Shown: in pieces, positions 1-9,573 of the stretch
Position numbering within the stretch: the stretch's first letter is position 1
Layout: each line of letters begins with the position of its first letter
DNA from: Patiria pectinifera
Lineage: Eukaryota > Echinodermata > Asteroidea > Valvatida > Asterinidae
Length of the DNA stretch: 64,000 nucleotides
Assembly: GCA_029964075.1 (NCBI GenBank)
Contig: CM057135.1
Location: 3,085,001 to 3,149,000, forward strand
Direction of reading: 5' to 3'
Translations under genes and position numbers: made by a program
The notes under the pieces: model-generated
What the model was told of the DNA's origin: nothing
The model's input: only the letters and a program-made list of their open reading frames with translations
Databases searched by the model: none

Positions 1-110
1 TCCGGATTAAAGAAAACACCAAAATGGTATGCGAAAACCATTTTCTTTATATTTGTGACATATCAGTGCTAATCCTATGTTTTCTGGTGCATATACGCCA
101 CAGAGTGGAA
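1..110. repeat. Inner part of the left terminal inverted repeat of the Academ element
   Basis: Bases 4-70 match the reverse complement of 6587-6653 over 67 positions with few mismatches. Bases 71-100 then match the start of the next tandem unit (reverse complement of about 6495-6530). The order of units mirrors the right end, which supports a subterminal tandem structure within the terminal repeat. The outer boundary is not in the window. Confidence 0.75.
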
Positions 111-1420
111 CAATAATATTCCGCTTACATTTTTCGATCTACAAACTCTTTATGTTACAGGAAATAAATTATATGGCCCCGCCCAAACAAAACTTTCTAT
201 TGCTGTGGCCAGAACAACAGAGGGCGACGTTGGGAGTGGTAATCCAGTGCACTTAATTAAATTTGCATTGTTTCAGTAGTTATGCCCAAAATTTACTCTC
301 ACTGTTCTATTCTCCCACAGGTATGTTCAATTTTTTTCTTATGGTCATGTTTTAATTTAAGTGTCATAGATTAAGGATGGCTACTTGTTTTAACTTCATT
401 GTTAAAGATGTTGAAGGATTGAATGGATGGAAAGTTATGTAAGTTTCAGATCTGTTGTTTCAAAGTAACATGCAAAATTTGCATACATTATTTAAATCTG
501 CACAAACCACAAGTCATGAGTAAGATAATTCTGATCATATTGAATTCCATGCTTATTGTCTATTGATAATAGGATACTATCTGTCATTCTGTCCATTTGT
601 AGATAAAGCTGTGGATATTATGCCTTACTGAGCTTTTGGGGAATCGCTTGATAAATTTGAGATATACATGTGCATTTTACGTAAAGTTTTAAGAGTTGAC
701 ATGATTGTTTTCTCAGAAGTGGACTGCTATGCAAACGTTACTCATTAGAATACTTGCAGAAAAAAAGTTGCATATAAGCTGGTTACTTTGATTCACTACA
801 CATTCATTTACACTCGAATTCATTGAACTTGTTTTGGAAGTAATTAAAAAAAAAAAACACCGGGCAATATATAAAGAAAGTTGTGTTTCTCAAGTGAGGC
901 ATAGACTTATAATTACTTACCTGATAGGCCTAATGAAACATTAATTTGTTTTGTGGATATTGCCTGCCATATTGAAACTTGTATCTTGGTGACTGGAAAT
1001 GATTGTAGGTGTGGACTAAATGACTGTTCATGTTGCTAGGACTAGAGGGCCAGACTAATAGGAATTTAAGTTTCCACTATTGTAAATGTCATGTATAAGT
1101 TATTGAGTAATGTTTTGCACTTATTAAAATTTGCATTGTTTCATTTGACATGCCCAAATCAAGTCCTCATTGTTGTTGTTTTTCATCGTTTTATTCTGCG
1201 ACAGCGAGCTAGTGCCCATATCCCCAGAATACTGCACCCTGGTTACTGTCATTCAATATGCCAATTCCATCATTCCAGGGACAAGGAATCCACCTGTAAG
1301 TATACCGTAGCTAGAGTCCTACTTATTCTAATGCGTTGTTTATTTTCATAAAAATATATCTTGGCAGCAGTTCAATTCATCTGACTAACGGTGGATGTTG
1401 TTCTGTGCCTGTAGGTCATT
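111..1420. other. Non-coding 5' region of the Academ element
   Basis: No convincing coding region. A segment at 249-290 recurs with small changes at 1117-1160, a direct duplication of about 43 bp. A polypyrimidine-AG acceptor (CTGTGCCTGTAG) ends at 1413, just before the ATG at 1421, so the transposase transcript may have a spliced 5' leader. Nothing else recognised. Confidence 0.5.
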
Positions 1421-2236
1421 ATGATGGATGAAAGCTCTTATGATGACAACTCCAATGAGCCTGTGGACTGGAAACTATGCATCTTCTGTCAGGAGTCTAA
1501 CACAAGTAAAGGGGCAGTTGTTCTGAATCCAAGGACCGAATCCTACCAGAAACTACTTGATGTGGTGGCAGAGCGAGCCGGTGTACATGATGGAAAATAT
1601 GTTGCAATTCAGAGACGTCTGCAAGGATGTACAAAAGAGATGCTGCTCGACAAGGAAACAATATGGCACCGAAGCTGCTATTCTTCTGCCACAAACCAGA
1701 CAGAGTTACAGCGAGCCAGAGACCGCTTCGAACATTCCATGTCCTCAGGACGGTGTGCCATAAAAAAACGAGGCTATAAAAGATCCAGCTCAGAAATGGA
1801 AGCAGATACACCAGGAACATCAATGCCGTTCACAAGATCTGCGACAAAGCCTTTGTCAAAAGTCCAGTGTTTCTTTTGTCAATCAGATAACGGTCAAGCT
1901 CTCCTCACAGTTAGAACAGGGAACTCAGGGAAGGCACTCAGGCAAGCAGTAGAAATTTCCCAAGATCCAGTGTTGATGACAAGATTAAGCAATGCAATAT
2001 CGCCTTGTGATGCCCATGCAATAGATGTCAGATATCATAAGCTGTGCTGGACACAAAATGTGTTCCATGTCCTCAGGGATCATACCAGTAAAAAAGCCAA
2101 GTCATCGACGCCAGACCTGCCCTTGCAGATGTCATGCTTGATCGAGTTGATCAATCTTGTTGAAATAGAAACTCAAAACAAAGCATATCTCCCCATGGAC
2201 GTCATAGAAAAACATACATCTCCATGCTTGGGGTAG
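1421..2236 (+). CDS. Academ element zinc-finger ORF, probably the N-terminal part of the transposase
   Basis: 271 residues. It contains two copies of one cysteine/histidine module: CxFCQ near residue 21 paired with WHRSCY near residue 88, and CFFCQ near 149 paired with RYHKLCW near 209. This C-x2-C...H-x3-C spacing suggests DNA-binding zinc fingers of a transposase, but I do not recognise a named family. Between them is a basic, serine-rich linker. The start ATG follows a splice-acceptor-like site. The ORF ends 25 bases before the transposase ATG, and the transposase frame is already open from 2208, so the two frames overlap at 2208-2236. A one-base length change around the A-run at 2208-2212 would fuse them. 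I infer one original protein now split by a frameshift, real or a sequence error. Confidence 0.7.
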   Translation: MMDESSYDDNSNEPVDWKLCIFCQESNTSKGAVVLNPRTESYQKLLDVVAERAGVHDGKYVAIQRRLQGCTKEMLLDKETIWHRSCYSSATNQTELQRARDRFEHSMSSGRCAIKKRGYKRSSSEMEADTPGTSMPFTRSATKPLSKVQCFFCQSDNGQALLTVRTGNSGKALRQAVEISQDPVLMTRLSNAISPCDAHAIDVRYHKLCWTQNVFHVLRDHTSKKAKSSTPDLPLQMSCLIELINLVEIETQNKAYLPMDVIEKHTSPCLG

Positions 2237-2261
2237 CCTAGAGGCACAGAAGCACACGCCA

Positions 2262-5200
2262 ATGCTGACAAGACAATGGCTGAAGGATAAGATTCTTCAG
2301 GATTTACCCAGTGTGAATTCCGTGAGGCAGAAAGACAGACGAAAGCCATCAGTTCTTTACTGCCCTGAAGCCTGTGAAGAAGATATGGTCCACACGTCTA
2401 TGGTACAAGACCATTTGAGTGAAATGGACAATACAAAGATGTTATACAAGGCAGCTAAACTAATACGCAGAAGTATTGCAAACTTCACTGACGAGAAGAA
2501 ACAGTCAGACACAGTTACTGTAATGAGCACGGCAGAAGACGTTCCACCAGAGTTGTACAGCCTTATGCGATGGATTTTGGTAGGACCTGAAGAAGAGGTG
2601 CAAACAGAGATGAGGCGCAGGACAGTTGACCAATCAGCACTGACATTAAGCCAGAACATCATGTATGCTTTCAAGACCAAAAGGCAAGTTCAGCACCAAC
2701 CCAAGCAAGCAACAGAAAAATTCAGGACACAACACACCCGAGAAAATCCACAGGTTCTGGGTTTGGCACTTACCATTCATCACGACACCAGGAACAAGAA
2801 ACTAATGAACCTCCTTCATTCACAGAACTATTGTGTACCATACAGTCGGTCAATGCTCTTGGAAACAGCTATAGCTAATGCTGTAGTGGAAAACACACGG
2901 TTGTTCAATGGCCTCTACGTCCCACCCTTCCTCAAAAAAGGAACCTTTGTTTTCTTTGCCATTGACAATACAGACTTTGCCGAGGACACAGCTGATGGGA
3001 AATGCACCACACATGGGACAATCACTGCAGTGTATCAGAAGGCCAATGCTCCAGGAGAGGTCATCGCACCCAGTCTCGAGCTTAGCGAGGCAAAGAATCT
3101 GTCAGTTGCCCCATATCATGTACCCATCAAGCAATGTAGCAAACCAAAACCTGGACTAGTCAAGAGAGCACAAGAATTCAAGGTCGACACAAAAGGGGTT
3201 GCAGAGTCCTATAAACTGACCACCCTAGGCTGGCTAGTAGCGTCTGCCCTGTCCAGAGACAAGGATAATGGAGAACATGGCAGTATCCCTGGTTGGGCTG
3301 GATTCAAGTCACTCGTGTCACCTGGAAAATCCTTGACCCAAGTTGGTGCACTACCGTTGCTGCCAGAAGTTGCACATGAGTGGTCTACAATGCTGACTGT
3401 GATTCTACAAGCATCCCAGTTGAAGAGCTTGGTCGTTGGCGAAGAACACCCAACAGTGATTACCTTCGACATGGCCTTATACGAGAAGGCGGTGCAGATA
3501 GTGGATTCAAGGGATGATCTGAAAAGAACAGTTCTTCCCAGGCTGGGTGAGCTTCACACTGCAATGGCTGCACTAAGGGCACTTGGCACGTCTATTGAAA
3601 ATTCTGGGATAGATGATGCGTGGATTGAGGCTGATGTATATGGCTCTGCCACAACACGACAGATCTTGAAGTGTGCCCACTACAAAAGAACTCTTCGTGC
3701 ACATATACATACGTACATGGCCCTGTATGAACTTCTCCTAGAGAAGTTCTTTGCAGAAAAGCCAAACCTCAAATCCATCTGCTCAAAGCCAGTGAATGAA
3801 GTCCAGGAAGCCTTTGCAAGATCAGCAGTTGACAGAGGCATTAGTCCAGAATGCATCGCTAATGCCAATGACCACCTGCTTCAAACCCTCACTGACGAAG
3901 ATGTTATTGAGCAGCTGAATACATGGGAAGCAGAAAAAAGCTCAAATGCAATGTTCAAGTCAATAACAAATTACCTCCATCGTGTTGAAACCATCCTGTT
4001 CTTCGTCGAAGCTTCAAGAAATGCAGATCTAGTTCTCCACCTGCAAGCTGGAGAGGCACAAAGTAAGCTCTTCTTCGCCCTGGATCGGATAAAATACAAA
4101 CGTCTTTGGCCACGGTACATTGCAGACATGCAGGAGCTGAAGTGCAGTCATCCGGAAACCTGGCGTGAACTTCAGGACGGGAATATTTCTGTCACTAAGA
4201 GTGAGATACCATTTGTCTCCATTGGCGCAGATCACGCATGTGAACAACTAAATAGGATGATGAAGATACACTCTGGGTTAATTGGTATTTCCAATAATGC
4301 CAACGCACGACAGCGGTTCTTTCTGGCTGCACCAGAGATGTCACGCCTCTCAACAGAGTTTAAAGGGCAATTTGGTGTCACTGCTCTTAAACCACAAGAA
4401 CACCATGAGGTACAACCAAGTGCTATCAAGAAAGAGCACCAGGCTGTCAACAAGATCAAGGCCGCCATACTGAGTCACGGGAATCCCTTTGATGCAGAAG
4501 GCGATCAGCTTTACAACTTCATGACACATGCATATGTTCCCCAAGAGGGTGTTCCACAGATTTTGAATGTCGACAAAAATGGCCAGAAACTGTATGAGGA
4601 GTACGTTGCTGAACGCATCAAGGGAGACGTCAGCCTATGGGCACCAGTTAAGAAGCAGAACAACTCCATGTTCTTGTCAGGAATCAAGAAGCAAACTGTA
4701 AAGGTCCGAGACCAATCGGTGGATCTGAAAGAAACAAAAGAACTCTTTGGTCGGTTTATGGTTCTAGCCAGATCAAACCGGGACATCGATCAGAAGGATG
4801 CGGTCGGGAAATATGAGTTTACTCTGACTCCCAGGGCATTGTTTGCTCCAGATGGATCAATGCTTCCATGTACAGACAAGTCGAAGCTCATACATTGCCT
4901 GGAAAAGCTGGGAAAAAGCAATGAAACTCATCAGAATGCACAAGCACCAGCATCTGCGGAACATGTTGGTGAAGCAGAAACAGAGAGTCCAAAAATTGCC
5001 ATTGTGGATGGAATGGTGCTTGTTCAACAGATGGCAAAGAAACCTGGGACAATCAGCACAGTTAAAGATCTTGGCCAACACTTCAATGACAAGCTGATGT
5101 TGTTGACAGCAGATTTCGACGAGGTTATTTTGGTCTTTGACACCTACAAAGCTGACTCGTTGAAACAGAAAACAAGGGAGAAACGACGACAAGGCAAACA

Positions 5201-6254
5201 TCCGATTCAGTACCAGATTGCTGACGACACCAACATTAAACACATACCAATGGCACGCTTCCTATCCCACGAAAAGACGAAAGCCGATCTAACTGAATAC
5301 CTTGCACAGGCAGTAATCAAGTATAACGCGAACTCCCGAAAATTAGTCATCACATCAGCATCAGGCCGCACAAGAAGCAACCGTGACATGCAGTTTGAAG
5401 ACAACAACCATGAGGAGGCTGACACATTAATGATCTGCTTAGCAGCAGCTGCAGCACAGCGCTGTCCTGAAGCACGGATTGTCTTCTTCAGCCCAGATAC
5501 CGATGTCTTGGTTCTGGTTATTGCACACTACGACCAGCTCTGCAAACACACCTCGATACGTATGGTATCAGGTACTTTGGAGATTGAGCCAATCTGGAGT
5601 GCGCTGGGACGAGACAAGGCAGTAGCATTACTGGTATTCCATGCATTCACCGGAGCGGACAATGTTGGAAGATTCTCTGGTGTAGGAAAAACCAAGTGGT
5701 TTCAACAGTACATTAAGGTTGACAGGGACATCATCTCAGCACTGATGAAACTGACAGAGGAAGGCGACCTAACACAGGAGGTGAATGGTGCATTAGCCAA
5801 GTTTGTATGCTTAATGTACTGCCCAAAGGGCATTCATATAACAAGTATTCCTGACCTGAGGTGGCATCTGTTTTGTAAACATCTGGCAGAAAGCAGCAAG
5901 TTGCCTCCTACAGTTGGTGCCCTTGAGGAGCACATTGAACGTGTGCGCGTACAGAGTAGGGTGTGGTGCCAAGCCACCTTGACGTGGCAACGTCTGTTTG
6001 ACCCACTCAAACATGGCTATTACCAGAATGACCATGATGAGATACTTCCTACCACCACGAAGGTTCCACCTGCACCACAGGCCATTGTAGAGTTGGTGAG
6101 ATGTCAGTGTAAAGCCCATTGCACATCCCAGAGGTGTTCATGCAGGAGACACAACTTGGCTTGCACAGACCTTTGTTTGTGTGGAAGTGACTGCGAAAAT
6201 GATGCGGACTGTATTGCCCAAAGTGACACTCAGGACAGTGATGAAGATTTGTGA
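2262..6254 (+). CDS. Academ transposase with XPG-like nuclease domain and C-terminal cysteine cluster
   Basis: 1330 residues. The DDE-type core is visible: first Asp in FAIDNTDF (D235) followed by a DGKCTTHGT motif, second Asp in TFDMALYEKA (D403), and Glu in ADHACEQLN (E661), followed by a glycine/asparagine stretch and a conserved APEMSRL. Residues about 911-1150 resemble the FEN1/XPG fold: IVDGMVL (D916), VFDTYKADSLKQKTREKRR (D960), HEEADT (E1051, E1052, D1054), SPDTDVLVL (D1079, D1081) and FTGAD (D1133) followed by a helix-hairpin-helix-like GVGKTKW. Residues 1281-1311 hold nine cysteines in a CXC/tesmin-like cluster. Family knowledge: transposase, XPG nuclease and a cysteine cluster together characterise AcademX. 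It would cut and paste its own element in the nucleus. The core reads open for its whole length, so it may be young. The true N-terminus is probably the upstream zinc-finger ORF. Confidence 0.8.
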   Translation: MLTRQWLKDKILQDLPSVNSVRQKDRRKPSVLYCPEACEEDMVHTSMVQDHLSEMDNTKMLYKAAKLIRRSIANFTDEKKQSDTVTVMSTAEDVPPELYSLMRWILVGPEEEVQTEMRRRTVDQSALTLSQNIMYAFKTKRQVQHQPKQATEKFRTQHTRENPQVLGLALTIHHDTRNKKLMNLLHSQNYCVPYSRSMLLETAIANAVVENTRLFNGLYVPPFLKKGTFVFFAIDNTDFAEDTADGKCTTHGTITAVYQKANAPGEVIAPSLELSEAKNLSVAPYHVPIKQCSKPKPGLVKRAQEFKVDTKGVAESYKLTTLGWLVASALSRDKDNGEHGSIPGWAGFKSLVSPGKSLTQVGALPLLPEVAHEWSTMLTVILQASQLKSLVVGEEHPTVITFDMALYEKAVQIVDSRDDLKRTVLPRLGELHTAMAALRALGTSIENSGIDDAWIEADVYGSATTRQILKCAHYKRTLRAHIHTYMALYELLLEKFFAEKPNLKSICSKPVNEVQEAFARSAVDRGISPECIANANDHLLQTLTDEDVIEQLNTWEAEKSSNAMFKSITNYLHRVETILFFVEASRNADLVLHLQAGEAQSKLFFALDRIKYKRLWPRYIADMQELKCSHPETWRELQDGNISVTKSEIPFVSIGADHACEQLNRMMKIHSGLIGISNNANARQRFFLAAPEMSRLSTEFKGQFGVTALKPQEHHEVQPSAIKKEHQAVNKIKAAILSHGNPFDAEGDQLYNFMTHAYVPQEGVPQILNVDKNGQKLYEEYVAERIKGDVSLWAPVKKQNNSMFLSGIKKQTVKVRDQSVDLKETKELFGRFMVLARSNRDIDQKDAVGKYEFTLTPRALFAPDGSMLPCTDKSKLIHCLEKLGKSNETHQNAQAPASAEHVGEAETESPKIAIVDGMVLVQQMAKKPGTISTVKDLGQHFNDKLMLLTADFDEVILVFDTYKADSLKQKTREKRRQGKHPIQYQIADDTNIKHIPMARFLSHEKTKADLTEYLAQAVIKYNANSRKLVITSASGRTRSNRDMQFEDNNHEEADTLMICLAAAAAQRCPEARIVFFSPDTDVLVLVIAHYDQLCKHTSIRMVSGTLEIEPIWSALGRDKAVALLVFHAFTGADNVGRFSGVGKTKWFQQYIKVDRDIISALMKLTEEGDLTQEVNGALAKFVCLMYCPKGIHITSIPDLRWHLFCKHLAESSKLPPTVGALEEHIERVRVQSRVWCQATLTWQRLFDPLKHGYYQNDHDEILPTTTKVPPAPQAIVELVRCQCKAHCTSQRCSCRRHNLACTDLCLCGSDCENDADCIAQSDTQDSDEDL

Positions 6255-6389
6255 AAGCATAATCGTGAACAATATCGACCTAGTAGATCCTGTGTAAGAA
6301 AGTTATAGTTTAAGCTAATAACTAACAAGGCTTTTGTTTTTTGCTTTATAAACCGTACATGTACCTATAACTTCAAAAGAATTGCGGCA

Positions 6390-6800
6390 TGTATTATGTA
6401 ATACAGTCAATCACAAACACAAAGACAGTGGTGCTCATTTAGCATTGTTTCATTGCTTTGATATACTCCTGAGCACTATTTTGAGGAGTTTATCGGATTC
6501 ACTAAACCAGAAAAAATAGGATTACATACTTAAATAAGTTTATAGATTGACTAGATACCGAGATAGCGCAAAATATGTATTACGTAACACTGATATGTCA
6601 CAAATATAAAGAAAATGGTTTTCACATACCTTTTTTGTTGCTTTCTATAATCCTGGGCACTATTGTGAGGCTTTAAATAGATTCCTTGACCCAGAAAACA
6701 TAGTATTGGCCTCTTAAATTATGGTTTTTGGTTGACTAGAAGCCGAAAACTGCGCAAATTATGTATTTTATGGCGGCCATTTTGAAAATCCAAGATGGCC
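6390..6800. repeat. Right subterminal tandem and inverted repeats of the Academ element
   Basis: Two diverged direct copies of about 182 bp start near 6390 and 6573; both contain the pattern GTATTAYGTAA, CTCCTGAGCACTAT or CCTGGGCACTATTGTGAGG, and a GATTGACTAGA-like block. The second copy holds the 67-bp match to the left terminal repeat. A short palindrome (ATGGCGGCCATTTT against AAGATGGCCGCCAT, about 6773-6805) lies at the outer edge and could mark the terminus. Confidence 0.7.
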
Positions 6801-6805
6801 GCCAT

Positions 6806-7880
6806 GCAGGTGTCTATGCAAATGCCAACATTGATTTTCTGATTCACCATGCTCTGAAGATTCTAAAAATGTATAGTTTGGCTAATCTCCAAAAAAATTG
6901 AACAAAAATACATAGTGAACCTGACTAATAGCTTACAGTGTGTGTAAAAAAAAAAAAGGGTTTGAATGTGTATGTAAATGACATTATCAACATTCTGTTT
7001 ACACTTTAGTACATGTTATTACTTCATTCCATTGTTTTTTCTTAAATGAAGTGGATATGTTGTAGTAGTGCAGATTAATTACTAAAATAGACCAGATTGG
7101 AGTAGTGAGTGTGAGTAATTACAGCGTATCACAGCTAATCTTAGTGATGGACAAAGTATAACGTAACTAATCGTAACGTAACTAACCATGATTTTTTGGC
7201 AATGCTTGAAACTGATCCGAGTTATTTCAGTTTCTTTTCTTCCAAAACACTTGCTAGTGCACAGGCAATGATAGAAAAAGTAAACTTTGTTTCATCTGCA
7301 TCCTGTTTGAAGAAACTTTTTGTGCAAAGATATGCAATTTTTTTTCCATGGCCCTTTTTTGTAACGTAACTACCGGTACAGTAACCAAAATAAACTAATC
7401 ATAACAATTGACAAAATGTGTCTAAAAGTGTCCAGTGCACACAGCGGGGCATCTGTGTACATGTGATGTACATGTACAGTATGCAATTTCAAGTTTCAAC
7501 ACGGCTACCCCCATGGAACATTCCTGCTGATAACAAATCCTTTTTTTTTAACTGAAGAAAAATACAAGAAAGTTTTTTTGGTAATTGGCAATTCCCTCTT
7601 TTCTTTGAACTTCAAAGTTGCATGCTGGAAGCCAAGAAAAAGCCACTGAAAACCTCTAAGTTGGGAGAGAATTGATAACATACCGGTATATGTCTCACTT
7701 GAGGCATTACGTGTACCGGTACTTGGTTCATCAGTGTATAGAGTACAGGCATATTGAGCAGCAATTCAACACTTAAAAAAATGAAATTTGAGGTGAGTGG
7801 GTGGATGGGGGAAAAATGGAGCGACCGTCCTCAACCCCACACTTCCATAGGTAGCGGATAGTGAAGTGACGATATGGAGG
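6806..7880. other. Intergenic DNA without recognised genes
   Basis: AT-rich sequence with several ACCGGTA and TGTACATG words and short repeats of CGTAACTAA (about 7155-7190 and 7362-7376). I see no coding region, RNA gene or clear transposon end. Confidence 0.5.
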
Positions 7881-7899
7881 TCAGCTGCGATTACCTAAT

Positions 7900-8458
7900 A
7901 AGCAGCCGCAGACCAAATGGCGGTGTTTGCAAAGAGTGAGGCAGCAGAATAGTCTGTGTGGTACAGCTACTCTATTTAAATACAAAAGCTTCCAAGAGAT
8001 AAAGAAACTGGGGATCAAGTTTTGACACAGGAGGACACAGCAATCCATATACTTGATAAGAAAAGGCTGTAAGAAAAAAGGATAAGTTATCACAGCACGA
8101 GAGGATTGAGCTTTGTGAAACAAGCAAGCTAAAAACAGACCGAAAAGGCTACATCTGTAAATTGATTGAGTCCATCATCAAAAGTGGAAGAGGCCCTAAG
8201 AAAATCGACAAGAGGAACAATAAATCAAATATCTGCTCAATGAAAAAAAAAACACCAAATGGAGAGAAAACAACAGACAGAATAAGTACTGAAAGCATGT
8301 GCCGATTTCTACAGAGATCTAGAGAAACGAGAGAAGTTACAACTAGATCAGGCCCCAGTGTATCAGACATACCACCAATCACCAACTCGGAAGTTCAAAC
8401 TGCAGTAAATCAAATGAAAATAGATAAAACACCAGGTATTGATCAATTGTCAACTTAG
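7900..8458 (+). pseudogene. LINE (RTE/CR1-like) reverse-transcriptase remnant
   Basis: The frame ending at 8458 holds a basic segment (KLIESIIKSGRGPKK), a partly degenerate linker and then ITNSEVQTAVNQMKIDKTPG, which resembles the stretch between the endonuclease and reverse-transcriptase domains of many non-LTR retrotransposons (I..EV..AI..MK..KAPG.D). The preceding bases (from about 7920) read as similar basic sequence with frame changes. The RT palm with its catalytic aspartates is absent, so this is a short truncated copy. Assignment to the RTE type rests on the linker pattern only. Confidence 0.5.
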
Positions 8459-8814
8459 GGGTCATCCAACATCTGCTCCATTCATTCCTGGACTGGTTCC
8501 CCGCCTCTACTCCGCTTCAGTGTGTAGTCTACATTGCTGCGGAGCAGAGGCAGGGATCGAGCCAGTCCATCCATTGATACTGATACCACTGTGACAAGTG
8601 ACTGTGTTCCCTGTGCCAGCTAGGCATAGAATAAGTTATTTGAAAATACATGGAAATACATGGAAATACAAAGTTGTATTTTTGAAACAGAATATGAATA
8701 CTTTTAATTCATTTTCTCAAGGTTACATCTTTTCTAGGTACATGTAGGTTCTCAGAAGAAACGGTGTTTATCCCAATGTTAGCCACCACTGCAGCCATCA
8801 TCATTTTCTTGAGT
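8459..8814. other. Intergenic DNA between the LINE remnant and the viral element end
   Basis: Contains a short duplicated ATACATGGAAATACATGGAA stretch (about 8645-8668) and near-palindromic GC-rich sequence around 8490-8570. No gene seen. Confidence 0.4.
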
Positions 8815-9060
8815 AGAAGAAGGGGGAGGGTACGGCGACAAATCCCATTTTTTGCCCCCCTCTCCCCAATAATCTCGCCCATAGCCCCACCCACTGGCCA
8901 CGCCCCCTAGCCCCGCCCCTCCCCTTAATCTCTGCCCCCTCTCTCCCATGATATCTGCCCCCGCCCCTCCCTTGCCCTCCCAATATCTCAGTCTCGGAAT
9001 CGGCCAAAACCAGCTCAATATCTATCTCTGTACAGCCGGCGAGTCTGATTGCTTATAAAT
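8815..9060. repeat. Terminal repeat of the Polinton-like element, polymerase end
   Basis: Starts with GGAGGGTACGGCGACAAA (8823-8840), found again at 54955-54972 in the same orientation before the second viral fragment. It is followed by about 180 bp of strongly C-rich plus strand (GCCCCCCTCTCC, GCCCCGCCCCTCC) ending near AATATCTCAGTCTCGGAAT, which resembles AAATATCTCTCTCTCCGAG at the other end (about 54807-54826). Polintons are known to carry terminal inverted repeats of 100-1000 bp beginning with AG. The exact first base and the 6-bp target duplication cannot be set from one end. Confidence 0.6.
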
Positions 9061-9124
9061 CCAAAAATAATAACCTCATCTTCAAAAAAAATTAAAAAAT
9101 AAATATTATATTACTATATAATAA

Positions 9125-9553
9125 ATGGTGACTTATGAGATGAAGCCAATCGTTAAGGGATTTTCTAGATGGAATAAAGCAACGCTGCGTGATTACGTCC
9201 AGCGATATAATATACCGTACAATCAAAATGTTGCTCTTACGCGTAAAGTCTACATCAACGGGATAAAAAAATACGAAGCTCAATTTAAAAACTTGAGGAA
9301 AAAGAAGCTACATGAGCTCAAACAGATTGTAGACGATTATGATCTAGAATATAACCCGTCGGGTTATAAAGGTCGATTTTTGAAAAAAGATTTACTCTTG
9401 GCGATTCAAAACTCTAGGCAACCCGAGGATTTTCAAGAGGCTGAGTTTAGAGCGACGAGGAGATTTAGAAACAACTTTAGAAACTGGGAACTGATTCCTA
9501 GACTTTTTAACGACGATTTAGTCAGATTTTTGATACGCACAAAGATCAAATAG
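9125..9553 (+). CDS. Small SAP/HeH-like protein next to the viral polymerase
   Basis: 142 residues, very basic. Residues about 58-92 (KKKLHELKQIVDDYDLEYNP, then SGYKGRFLKKDLLLAI) have the helix-extended-loop-helix pattern of SAP/HeH DNA-binding domains, with the typical Gly-Tyr-Lys-Gly turn. An AT-rich leader (TATTACTATATAATAA before ATG) resembles the promoters of the structural block at 55-64 kb. It lies 20 bases ahead of the polymerase gene in another frame. A role in DNA binding during replication is inferred; the exact function is unknown. Confidence 0.65.
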   Translation: MVTYEMKPIVKGFSRWNKATLRDYVQRYNIPYNQNVALTRKVYINGIKKYEAQFKNLRKKKLHELKQIVDDYDLEYNPSGYKGRFLKKDLLLAIQNSRQPEDFQEAEFRATRRFRNNFRNWELIPRLFNDDLVRFLIRTKIK

Positions 9554-9573
9554 TAAATAAAATCAAGTCAGAA

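Larger units (their letters stand above)
1..6800. mobile_element. Academ superfamily DNA transposon (AcademX-like), left end outside window
   Basis: A gene for a large DDE transposase with a fused XPG-like nuclease (2262-6254), preceded by a zinc-finger ORF (1421-2236), is flanked by inverted repeats. Bases 4-70 are a near-perfect reverse complement of 6587-6653. On the right the repeat is a tandem pair of about 182 bp (about 6390-6572 and 6573-6760). On the left only the inner part is visible, so the terminus lies before base 1. Known of the family: Academ elements of the AcademX lineage encode a transposase with an XPG nuclease domain and a C-terminal cysteine cluster, as seen here. Inferred: an autonomous or recently autonomous element. 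The target-site duplication cannot be read because the left end is missing. Confidence 0.75.

Noticed and set aside
2205..2240. Programmed ribosomal frameshift between the two Academ ORFs
   Set aside because: The shift needed is +1 (or -2) and there is no classical -1 slippery heptamer in the right register; a simple indel is a better explanation.
8709..9018. Glycine-rich minus-strand ORFs
   Set aside because: Antisense of the C-rich terminal repeat of the viral element; no features of a real protein.
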